Of a stretch of DNA of 62,820 nucleotides, positions 1 through 7,135 are shown one piece after another (position 1 is the first letter of the stretch; every line of letters starts with the position of its first letter). Below the pieces are notes generated by a model. That model was not told the origin of the DNA. It saw only the letters and a list, made by a program, of their open reading frames with translations, and did no database searches. Made by a program: the position numbers and the translations under genes. The DNA lies in contig CANMUN010000011.1 of assembly GCA_947500875.1 (NCBI GenBank), positions 1 to 62,820 on the forward strand, written 5' to 3'. This DNA is from Flavobacteriales bacterium (GTDB taxonomy: Bacteria > Bacteroidota > Bacteroidia > Flavobacteriales_D > Crocinitomicaceae).

Positions 1-644
1 CTTACAAAGGTGGCTCCTAAAATTACATCAACAGGGAAGGCCGCCAATCTTTTTTTGAACGATTCATTTACGTGAAATTCCCCATCAAGGGCTCGAACAA
101 TCCCTTCCGAATTGATAACACGTCCATCGGTGAAGGACAACCTTTGTTTTCCGTAAACCCCCTTGATCTGGAATCCGGAAATGGGCTTGAATATAATTCG
201 TGCTCCGTCCAATGCGTTGTCATAGCCAAGCGCCCTATCCTCATACGTTCGCAAAGCCAAGCCATTACCAAACTGCTCGTAAAAATGGCCAAGGGTTACA
301 TCTACTTTATCATTGGAATAGCCAACGTATCGGTATCCAATTCCTGTTCCATCGAAACGATTCGGATAACCTTGAATGCGAGGAAGATAACTTTCCACCC
401 TCATTCCTGCCTTAAACCCTCCTTGGGTGTAAAACACGTTCATGTAAGAATTGATTAGCCCTTTCGTTGGGGGTTGAAATGCATTAATAATAGGGTCGTC
501 ATTGAGGTATTGAAAGGTCGATTCAATGTTTCCCGTAAAATTGCCTTGCGACCAAATAACCGAGAAAGAAAACCCAAAAAACGCGGTTAAAACGGCCTTA
601 TTCAACGGAAAGTTTTTTGATTTCTTGGTATAGAATTTCTTCAT
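1..644 (-). CDS. DUF6029-like outer-membrane protein, 5' part only
   Basis: The reading frame is open from the left edge to an ATG at 644 and gives the first 214 residues. They start with a basic segment and a hydrophobic stretch (AVLTAFFGFSFSVIWSQG), which looks like a signal peptide cleaved near residue 34. The mature part has alternating strands rich in aromatic residues and glycine (GIGYRYVGYSNDKVDVTLGH), as expected of an outer-membrane beta-barrel. The pattern with FEQFGNGLALR-like and GVYGKQR-like segments resembles the Bacteroidota DUF6029 family, often found directly downstream of a TlpA-type thioredoxin, as here. The start lies 47 bases inside the upstream thioredoxin gene, so the two are probably cotranscribed. 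The biochemical role is unknown. The 3' part lies outside the window. Confidence 0.75.
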   Translation of the reverse strand, partial: MKKFYTKKSKNFPLNKAVLTAFFGFSFSVIWSQGNFTGNIESTFQYLNDDPIINAFQPPTKGLINSYMNVFYTQGGFKAGMRVESYLPRIQGYPNRFDGTGIGYRYVGYSNDKVDVTLGHFYEQFGNGLALRTYEDRALGYDNALDGARIIFKPISGFQIKGVYGKQRLSFTDGRVINSEGIVRALDGEFHVNESFKKRLAAFPVDVILGATFV

Positions 645-1110
645 CTCCCGGAGCATAATTATTATGGGTATATACGATGTTTCCATTTTTATCCAATAAG
701 AACGTGTGAGGCACATTGTTTACGCCCATGCTACGTTTAAAGTCCCCATTGGGGTCGAGTAAAACGGTATAATCCCACCCTTTACCGTTGGCATAAGTGA
801 TTACGTCGCGTTTTGTTTTTTCGTCGTCGATGGATACCGCAACTAAATTAACTCCGGTTTCCGTTTGCCATCCTTCGTACAACTCATGAATCGCCATAAG
901 CTCCTTTTTGCACGGCGCGCACCAGGTCGCCCAAAAACTGATGACCACCGGACCCGTAAATCCCAATTCAGAGGTGTTGTAACTTGTTCCGTTGATGTCC
1001 TTTAGTAATACGGATGGAACTTTTTTATTGCTCGTGGAGTCCTCAATGGAATGTTGACTCAACGCGTGCAAAGAACAGGAAATAAGAAATAGGGTAAATA
1101 ATCGTTTCAT
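598..1110 (-). CDS. TlpA/ResA-type thioredoxin-like protein
   Basis: This is a 170-residue exported thiol-disulfide protein. The redox motif WCAPC is at residues 63-67 and the cis-proline segment NNVPHTFLLD near residue 133, as in the TlpA/ResA/AhpC-TSA branch. Such proteins reduce or isomerise disulfides of secreted or membrane-bound clients. The start at 1110 is preferred over the in-frame ATG at 1131 because it puts a basic N-terminus directly before the hydrophobic segment. The segment LFLISC could be a lipobox (Cys12), so the protein may be a lipoprotein; cleavage after ALSQ is the alternative. The gene overlaps the downstream DUF6029-like gene by 47 bases, suggesting that the barrel protein or its partners need disulfide handling (inference). 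Confidence 0.9.
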   Translation of the reverse strand: MKRLFTLFLISCSLHALSQHSIEDSTSNKKVPSVLLKDINGTSYNTSELGFTGPVVISFWATWCAPCKKELMAIHELYEGWQTETGVNLVAVSIDDEKTKRDVITYANGKGWDYTVLLDPNGDFKRSMGVNNVPHTFLLDKNGNIVYTHNNYAPGDEEILYQEIKKLSVE

Positions 1111-1189
1111 AATTAACTTTTTAAAGTCCAAAACAAAAGCAGTGCCGAAAGCAAAGATAATTTATTTTACAGGTTTTCTGTTAAGAGTC

Positions 1190-1220
1190 TTGCTTTAGTC
1201 CGTTTTAATTCTTATGTTTG
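1190..1220 (+). promoter_or_regulatory. Bacteroidota-type promoter for the T9SS cargo gene
   Basis: TTG at 1190-1192 and TATGTTTG at 1213-1220 are separated by 20 bases. The second element matches the Bacteroidota -7 consensus TAnnTTTG exactly. The expected transcription start is about 13 bases before the ATG at 1240, so the leader is very short. Confidence 0.6.
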
Positions 1221-1239
1221 AAACATATTCAACTAACGC

Positions 1240-2001
1240 ATGCGTAAAATTTATCTCCTTTTATTTCTTTTCTTGCCTCTAACTCTCCTCAAGGCTCAGG
1301 ATAACATTTCCATATACTTAGAGGGTCAAAACACGGATTTGTCTTCTGGAATTTCTCCTCATACGGTCAGTGCACCGTCTGGAGCAACTTTTGACGTAAC
1401 CTTTGAAATTCATAATAATTCCGCGATTACCCAAAAGTGGCGGATCACGCGAAAACAACTTTCTGTGCCTGCTGGATGGGCAGATGGATTGTGTTGGGGC
1501 CATTCTTCAGATCCTTTTGGAGGGGCCTGTTATTCAAGCACGCAAATGACCACAAACCCATGGACGTCTCCCGGAGGAGCAGCGGTTTTGTTTGACATTT
1601 TGCCTGGAGAATACGGAAAAATGAAGCCCGACTTTAACCCCGCAGATGGTATATCCGCTTTCGCCCATTACCGATATTACATTACGAACAGTTCAGGATT
1701 ATCTTTTTTGGATTCCGTCGATGTTATGGTGGATTATGTTGCCGAGAACAAGGTTGTTAAAGACCCAGTAAGTGTCACTATTGTTCCCAATCCCGCCGAT
1801 GATTACCTGCAATTAAGCGGTTCAAACAGTGAAGTTTTCACCTTTAAAATCGTCGATGCAATGGGGGCTGTAATTATGAAAGACGTACTAAGCGGTTCAA
1901 AAAAAATCAGTACAGCTGATTTGAAGAGCGGTGTGTATTTCGTGAATTTCGAAAGCCAAAACAACAAACCGTTCACCCGAAAAGTGATCATCCGCCATTA
2001 A
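1240..2001 (+). CDS. T9SS type-A sorting domain protein
   Basis: This is a 253-residue secreted protein. Residues 1-20 are a signal peptide ending in LLKAQ. The middle (about 21-175) is a beta-rich domain with conserved-looking Trp and Cys residues (ADGLCWGHSSDPFGGACY) that resembles proteins with a single immunoglobulin-like fold; no enzyme motif is visible. The last 75 residues form a typical type-A C-terminal sorting domain: IVPNPADDYLQLSG, then DAMGAVIMK, then LKSGVYFVNF and a basic end (RKVIIRH). Such domains direct export through the T9SS and are cleaved or attached to A-LPS at the cell surface. The gene has its own promoter and is followed after 15 bases by RNase R, so read-through is likely. 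The function of the passenger domain is unknown. Confidence 0.85.
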   Translation: MRKIYLLLFLFLPLTLLKAQDNISIYLEGQNTDLSSGISPHTVSAPSGATFDVTFEIHNNSAITQKWRITRKQLSVPAGWADGLCWGHSSDPFGGACYSSTQMTTNPWTSPGGAAVLFDILPGEYGKMKPDFNPADGISAFAHYRYYITNSSGLSFLDSVDVMVDYVAENKVVKDPVSVTIVPNPADDYLQLSGSNSEVFTFKIVDAMGAVIMKDVLSGSKKISTADLKSGVYFVNFESQNNKPFTRKVIIRH

Positions 2002-2016
2002 ACGGGGGATTCGGAA

Positions 2017-4167
2017 ATGTCTAAAAAGAAATTCGCTAAGCGAAGTAATTCTTCCTCCCCGACGCAAGGTCAAGAAAGTGTAAGCCGGTCCATTTTAACG
2101 GTGTTTTCGAAGAATCCCGGCGCCGTACTTTCGCACAAGCAGTTATGTTACCTTTTAAATGCTCAAAAACCGATAGACCGGCAGCGAATTCTTGACGCAG
2201 TTCAGCGATTAGTGTCCAAAAATCGTCTGGAACAAGTCAACGCCCATAGCTTTTCCTTAAAGCAGGGAGCGTTACTGGAAGGCACCTTTGAGTTAAATCC
2301 AAAGGGATTTGGGTTCATTCGGCAGGATTCTCAAAAAAACGACGTGTTGGTTCGCGAGGAGAATAAAGGTCCTGCAATGGACGGCGATCGAGTGCAATTC
2401 TCTGTTATTCACGAAAGAAATGGTAAAAGAGAGGGTAGAATATTGAACGTTTTAGAAAGAACCCGCGTTCAAATGGTGGGCACGTTAAACATCAAAAACG
2501 ATAAAGCAATTCTATATCCCGATAGTGTAAAACACGGCGTTCCCATTCAAATTCCATTAGAACAGCTCAACGGCGCACGTAACGGTATGCGAATCGTTGC
2601 AAAAATTGACGTTTGGCCCGAAGATCATTCGATGCCTATTGGGGAAGTAGTTGCAACCTTGGGATTTCCCGGTTCCAACGATGCTGAAATGATTGCAATT
2701 CTCGTTAACCAAGGATTTGATCCCTATTTTCCAGAAGAAGTTATGGTAGAGGCGAGCAGTATCTCTACCGTAATTACAGAAGAAGAAATTAAGGCGAGAA
2801 AAGATGTACGCAATGTCTTAACCTTCACCATTGACCCCGTTGATGCCAAAGATTTTGACGACGCCCTTTCGTATCAAGAGCTGGAGAATGGAAACTTGAT
2901 GATTGGAGTTCACATTGCGGATGTCGGGCACTACATTCGAGAGGGTTCGCCTTTGGATAAGGAGGCGCTGAAAAGGTCGAACTCCGTGTATTTGGTCGAC
3001 CGAGTTATGCCCATGCTTCCCGAGCAACTTTCGAACGTATTATGTTCCTTGAGACCCAACGAGGACAAGCTCGCTTTTTCCGTGATTTTTGAATTCAATG
3101 CCCATGGTGAAGTGGTTCAACATTGGTATGGAAAAACGGTCATTCATTCCAACCGACGGTTCGCCTATGAAGAAGTGCAAGAGGTTATCGAAGGAAAGCC
3201 CGATGAACTTTCTTCCATCATTTTACGGGTGAATTCCATTGCCAAACAGATGCGTGCCAAACGGTTTAAAGAAGGAGCACTAAATATTGTTTCCGAAGAA
3301 TTAAGGTTCGTGCTTTCTGAAAAAGGAGACCCCACGGGAACCGTATTGAAAACCTCTAAAGAGGCGCATCAACTCATTGAAGAATTCATGTTGTTAGCGA
3401 ATAAAACGGTTGCGGTTGAACTTACTCCACAAAAAGAGAAGGGTGAAACACACTCCTCAATTTATCGGATTCATGATTTACCTGACCTAGAAAAATTAGG
3501 CTTGCTGCATTTGTTTTGTGAGAAATTCGGACTTTCGTTGGAAATTAAGGACCTAAAAAGTGCCGCCAAATCCATCAATTCCTTGCTTAAGTCCATTGAA
3601 TCCGAACCCTTTTACCCCTTAATTCAAAGCATGGTTGTTCGGTCAATGGCCAAAGCCGTGTATAGTACTCAGAACATCGGTCATTTTGGGTTGGCCTTCA
3701 AGCATTATTCTCATTTTACATCTCCCATTCGTCGGTATGCGGACCTCATCGTGCATCGTCAATTGTTCGAAAAAAAACAGCTTGGAAAAATAATGCCTCG
3801 ACCGAACCTCGATGAAATTTGCAAAAAGATTTCGGCAAACGAACGAAAAGCAACAGAAGCGGAGCGAGAATCCACTAAGTATTTTCAAACACTCATGCTG
3901 TTGGACAGAATTGGAGAGGCCTTTGATGGAATGGTTTCAGGGATTTCGGAATATGGTATTTTCGTTCGATTGTTGGAAAACCATTGCGAAGGAATGGTCG
4001 CTTTACAAAGCATCACCTCAGACCGGTTTTCGTTTGACACAGAAAAGCACATCGTTGTTGGGAAAAAAACCGGGCGATTTTACACCCTTGGCACACCGGT
4101 TCGGGTTCGGGTAGAAGAGGTTAGTCCAAGAAAACGCCAAATCGACTTGTCGCTGTTGGAGGATTAA
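2017..4167 (+). CDS. rnr: Ribonuclease R
   Basis: This is a 716-residue 3'-to-5' exoribonuclease of the RNase II/RNB family, which degrades structured RNA processively. In order, it has an N-terminal winged-helix segment (about 25-85), two cold-shock-like domains starting at ELNPKGFGFIRQD (about 92-240), the catalytic RNB domain and a C-terminal S1 domain (about 640-712, DGMVSGISEYGIFVRL). The RNB signature TIDPVDAKDFDDALS near residues 270-284 supplies the metal-binding aspartates, and HFTSPIRRYADLIVHR is the second conserved block. Length and domain order are normal for Bacteroidota RNase R. The stop codon shares the palindrome TTAA with the stop of the convergent MORN-repeat gene, so there is no room for a separate terminator. 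Confidence 0.97.
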   Translation: MSKKKFAKRSNSSSPTQGQESVSRSILTVFSKNPGAVLSHKQLCYLLNAQKPIDRQRILDAVQRLVSKNRLEQVNAHSFSLKQGALLEGTFELNPKGFGFIRQDSQKNDVLVREENKGPAMDGDRVQFSVIHERNGKREGRILNVLERTRVQMVGTLNIKNDKAILYPDSVKHGVPIQIPLEQLNGARNGMRIVAKIDVWPEDHSMPIGEVVATLGFPGSNDAEMIAILVNQGFDPYFPEEVMVEASSISTVITEEEIKARKDVRNVLTFTIDPVDAKDFDDALSYQELENGNLMIGVHIADVGHYIREGSPLDKEALKRSNSVYLVDRVMPMLPEQLSNVLCSLRPNEDKLAFSVIFEFNAHGEVVQHWYGKTVIHSNRRFAYEEVQEVIEGKPDELSSIILRVNSIAKQMRAKRFKEGALNIVSEELRFVLSEKGDPTGTVLKTSKEAHQLIEEFMLLANKTVAVELTPQKEKGETHSSIYRIHDLPDLEKLGLLHLFCEKFGLSLEIKDLKSAAKSINSLLKSIESEPFYPLIQSMVVRSMAKAVYSTQNIGHFGLAFKHYSHFTSPIRRYADLIVHRQLFEKKQLGKIMPRPNLDEICKKISANERKATEAERESTKYFQTLMLLDRIGEAFDGMVSGISEYGIFVRLLENHCEGMVALQSITSDRFSFDTEKHIVVGKKTGRFYTLGTPVRVRVEEVSPRKRQIDLSLLED

Positions 4168-5879
4168 GGCATGAACATGTCTTCAGCGTTCACGCGTTGC
4201 AATTCATGTCCTTTCTTGAACATTTTTTTAACAATCGGGGCACCGCTTTTACCGTATACGATAAACCACCCGTCTTTCAATCCCTTTTTGTAGTGAATTT
4301 CGTTCATTTTATTGCCTCGACGGTCGTATTGACAAAAAACACCGTGCAAAAGGCCTTTCTTGTAATTCGACACCACTGCGGGGACCACTCCTCCGGGGTA
4401 AAAGTTGGTCCATTTACCCACCTTATTTCCGGAGGTATACCTGCCCGTTTCTTTGATTTTATAGTCGAGCTGAGAGTAGGCTCTATATTTCCCATGCTCG
4501 ACACTTCTAACGTCCTTAAACCCCAATGCAACAACATCGTTAGACGCGTTCTTTAGTTTTTTAATGGCATAAGTAATTTCTTCTTTTTTCTGACCATTAG
4601 CATAAAACTCCGTCCATTTTCCTTTCTTGAGATCTTTCTTGTAGCGGCCAAATAACTGCAGTTTTCCTTCAGGGGAAAACGAATACCAGGCTCCGTTTAA
4701 TTTACCCGAAGTGTAATACGATTGATTTTTAATCCGTCCATTTGGCCAATAGTTTTTCCATTCACCGACCTCCTTGTCGAAGTGGTATTTACCTGCCATT
4801 AAAAGGGTTCCGTCTTCATACCACGTTTGCCATTCACCTTCCTTCATGTCCCTTGCATAAGAGCCTTTGCGAAAAGGTTGACCGTCTTTGTAAAAATACT
4901 CCCATAATCCGCTTTTCAGACCTTTCGAAAAATGCGCGTTGTAGGACAACTCGCCAGTAGAAAAATAATAGTTCCAATCCCCGTCTTGCAAATTATTATC
5001 AAAACTGCCCCTCATCTCGACGTCCCCGTTTTGCATGTTCCAAGTCCACAAGCCATGTTTCTTGCCCATTCGATAGTTCCCTGTTGTCTGTGTAACTCCA
5101 TTAGGATACATTACCAAATATTCTCCGTCCAAAGAATCTTGCACAAACCCTTGTTTTTTCTCCAACGAGCCGTCCGCAAAATTAAAGGTCCACGTTCCCT
5201 GTTTTTTTCCATTCAAGAACTCTCCTGAAATAGCGGTAACTCCGGAAGCTAATTGTTCAAAAAAAGGACCGTTTCTAAGTCCATTTTTAAATTCATACGA
5301 CTCTTTTATTGCGCCTGACTGGAAATAGCTTACCACGGTTCCGTTCCCTTTATTTACCGTTTGGGTGTGGTTTTTATCGTTTTGATAATAGGACATCAAA
5401 TACGTTGTGTCGTTGGAAACGAATTCTTCTTTCCAAACGGTAGAATCCGGATAATAAAACATCCATTTGCCCTCAGGGGATCCTAAATTATAATTGCCCT
5501 GTATGATCAAAGTCCCTTGTTCGTTATATTCTTTGAAGGTAGAATCAGGTACATTAAACGTTGAAAAATACACCTGTTTTACCTTTTTATTTGGAAAAAA
5601 AACCGTTTGTTTTCCATGCACCCTGTTACGATAATAATAGCGCTCTTCCTCTAAGGCTCCGTTCAATCCATAAAACATCCATTTGCCGTGTTTCTCCGTT
5701 GTTTCTGGACGAATTTCATCGGTGTAATAACACCCGGTCGAATGCAGTTTTTTGTTTTCGGCGTCCCAATATACTTTTACCTTCGGGCCCAAATTTTCCG
5801 AAAGTACTTTTTGGGCATTCACCCACATTGCGCAACCGATAAAAAAAAACAAGAGTGTACGTTTCATCATATTCATCAA
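4164..5879 (-). CDS. MORN-repeat (YwqK-like) exported protein
   Basis: This is a 571-residue protein with a signal peptide (LLFFFIGCAMWVNAQ), built almost entirely of 20-25-residue MORN-type units with the pattern G-x3-G-x-W-x6-G ... YxxG. Clear copies include GKWMFYYPDSTVWKEEF, GLWTWNMQNGDVEMRG and GEWKNYWPNGRIKNQS. This is the architecture annotated as 'YwqK family' in Bacteroidota. MORN repeats form elongated beta-hairpin sheets and often act as scaffolds or lipid contacts; no enzyme domain is present. The first residues are MMNMMKR, and the ATG at 5867 directly before KRTLL is an equally good start. The 3' end overlaps rnr by four bases. The role is unknown, with export to the periplasm or outer membrane inferred from the signal peptide. 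Confidence 0.88.
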   Translation of the reverse strand: MMNMMKRTLLFFFIGCAMWVNAQKVLSENLGPKVKVYWDAENKKLHSTGCYYTDEIRPETTEKHGKWMFYGLNGALEEERYYYRNRVHGKQTVFFPNKKVKQVYFSTFNVPDSTFKEYNEQGTLIIQGNYNLGSPEGKWMFYYPDSTVWKEEFVSNDTTYLMSYYQNDKNHTQTVNKGNGTVVSYFQSGAIKESYEFKNGLRNGPFFEQLASGVTAISGEFLNGKKQGTWTFNFADGSLEKKQGFVQDSLDGEYLVMYPNGVTQTTGNYRMGKKHGLWTWNMQNGDVEMRGSFDNNLQDGDWNYYFSTGELSYNAHFSKGLKSGLWEYFYKDGQPFRKGSYARDMKEGEWQTWYEDGTLLMAGKYHFDKEVGEWKNYWPNGRIKNQSYYTSGKLNGAWYSFSPEGKLQLFGRYKKDLKKGKWTEFYANGQKKEEITYAIKKLKNASNDVVALGFKDVRSVEHGKYRAYSQLDYKIKETGRYTSGNKVGKWTNFYPGGVVPAVVSNYKKGLLHGVFCQYDRRGNKMNEIHYKKGLKDGWFIVYGKSGAPIVKKMFKKGHELQRVNAEDMFMP

Positions 5880-5899
5880 AACAAATTTCTCCTGAGGAG

Positions 5900-6592
5900 T
5901 TACATGCGGAGCAGCTGTCGAACGATTAAAAACACCCCTGTTCCAATAAACACTGCACCGATGAGGAGGTTGAGTGCTTTCAACAAGTTAACCGTTACCA
6001 AAGGTTTTAACTTATTGGCGAGGTAGGCCTTTAAACAGTCGAGGCCAAAGAAAACACCTAAAACAATTCCAATAAAAATGTAAATATGCCAAAACCCTTG
6101 GTGCTCTTCCACCAAATCAAATCCCTTGGCGACGATGGCAAGCCAATACACTACAACACCAGGATTGAGTAAATTCAAGGTAAAACCCTTCAACAACAAC
6201 AAGGCATTATTTCTTCTATCGTTGCGGGTGGGATTAGAGGCCTTGGTGAGCGGATCTTCCTCCAACAAACCGCTTTCCAATTCTTCTGGACTGGCAATGG
6301 ATATTTTTTTAAACCAAACATTGTATACGCCGTATGCCAAAAACAGCCCTCCTCCGACCATGCTCAACACAACGTTGTTTTTCAAAGAACTCAAGGACCT
6401 TAATTGGTAGGCAAAAAACATGGAAAGAAAAACGTAAAACACATCGCTCAACAGGACTCCAAGGTCAAAAATCATTGCAGATCTAAAGCCTTTGGTGATG
6501 CTGATTTCGAGGAGAAGAAAGAAAACCGGACCAATCATCAAGCTCAGAAGTATTCCTATAACAAAGGCATGAAAAAAGTAGTCCATGGACAA
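5900..6592 (-). CDS. LysE/RhtB-family exporter
   Basis: This is a 230-residue integral membrane protein with about six hydrophobic segments. The N-terminal segment HAFVIGILLSLMIGPVFFLL carries the conserved glycine/proline region of the LysE/RhtB superfamily, which exports amino acids or related small molecules. A hydrophilic loop of about 30 residues (ISIASPEELESGLLEEDPL) separates the first three segments from the last three, as is usual in this family. The substrate cannot be read from the sequence. The gene stops 20 bases upstream of the start of the MORN-repeat gene and may form an operon with it. The upstream gene diverges. Confidence 0.88.
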   Translation of the reverse strand: MSMDYFFHAFVIGILLSLMIGPVFFLLLEISITKGFRSAMIFDLGVLLSDVFYVFLSMFFAYQLRSLSSLKNNVVLSMVGGGLFLAYGVYNVWFKKISIASPEELESGLLEEDPLTKASNPTRNDRRNNALLLLKGFTLNLLNPGVVVYWLAIVAKGFDLVEEHQGFWHIYIFIGIVLGVFFGLDCLKAYLANKLKPLVTVNLLKALNLLIGAVFIGTGVFLIVRQLLRM

Positions 6593-6619
6593 AAATAAGA
6601 AAATCCCTTGTTTAGCTCT

Positions 6620-6649
6620 TTTGAAGAACCATAAAAAACCTTATTTTTG
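6620..6649 (+). promoter_or_regulatory. Consensus Bacteroidota promoter
   Basis: TTTG at 6620-6623 and TATTTTTG at 6642-6649 are separated by 18 bases and match the Bacteroidota -33/-7 elements (TTTG and TAnnTTTG). Transcription would begin near 6655, about 11 bases before the ATG at 6666. This argues against the upstream in-frame ATG at 6585 as the start of the next gene. Confidence 0.7.
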
Positions 6650-6665
6650 CACCTATTGTTACCCT

Positions 6666-7028
6666 ATGAAAACACTTGCAGCCAAAGAAAAATTAAGCAA
6701 AATCATCCAGTCCGTTGAACAAAATGGTGTTCAAGCGGAGAACTTAATTGAAGACTTGAAAGCCTTAAGAGAGATTGCAAAAATGGAAAAAGACCCTTTA
6801 GTTGTTAAGCTTTTACGTTTCACGTACGAATACCTGCAGGAAATTGGAGCCTTCGATGTTGAAGGTCAATTTGAAGAAGACGAAGAGGGGAATCGTTTCC
6901 CGGTTGAAGGCATTGAAGATCAAGAGAATTTAGTGTATTTGCTCTCACTTCTTCAAAATGCCGAGCAAAAAGTTAATCGGGAAGAATTGAAAGATTACCG
7001 TGACGCATTAAAAAGTGAACTTTATTAA
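6666..7028 (+). CDS. Small conserved helical protein
   Basis: This is a 120-residue acidic, mostly helical cytoplasmic protein without signal peptide or membrane segment. It begins MKTLAAKEKLSKIIQSVEQN and has a central acidic stretch (EGQFEEDEEGN). I do not recognise a named family; it looks like a small conserved hypothetical protein of Flavobacteriales. The start at 6666 is chosen because a consensus promoter ends at 6649 and because the longer frame from 6585 would overlap the divergent LysE-type gene and adds a cysteine-rich, unhelical leader. The gene is monocistronic: own promoter in front, strong terminator 73 bases behind. Such tight boundaries suggest a separately controlled, well-expressed gene (inference). 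Confidence 0.75.
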   Translation: MKTLAAKEKLSKIIQSVEQNGVQAENLIEDLKALREIAKMEKDPLVVKLLRFTYEYLQEIGAFDVEGQFEEDEEGNRFPVEGIEDQENLVYLLSLLQNAEQKVNREELKDYRDALKSELY

Positions 7029-7101
7029 GCAACCTTTTTGAGTTAATCAACGTCTTGCTAACAGCGGCTCATGCCACTTAGATTTAATTAACTTGCAGAG
7101 A

Positions 7102-7135
7102 AATCCGGAATGCCAAACATTCCGGATTTTTTTTT
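7102..7135 (+). terminator. Rho-independent terminator
   Basis: A perfect 11-base-pair stem (7102-7112 with 7118-7128), a five-base loop and a run of seven further T residues terminate the plus-strand gene ending at 7028. The T run overlaps the last codons of the minus-strand AddB-like gene. Confidence 0.9.

Noticed and set aside
6585-6665. Upstream in-frame extension (27 codons) of the small gene ending at 7028
   Set aside because: It would overlap the divergent LysE-type gene and start before a consensus promoter at 6620-6649. The added segment has no helix-like pattern.
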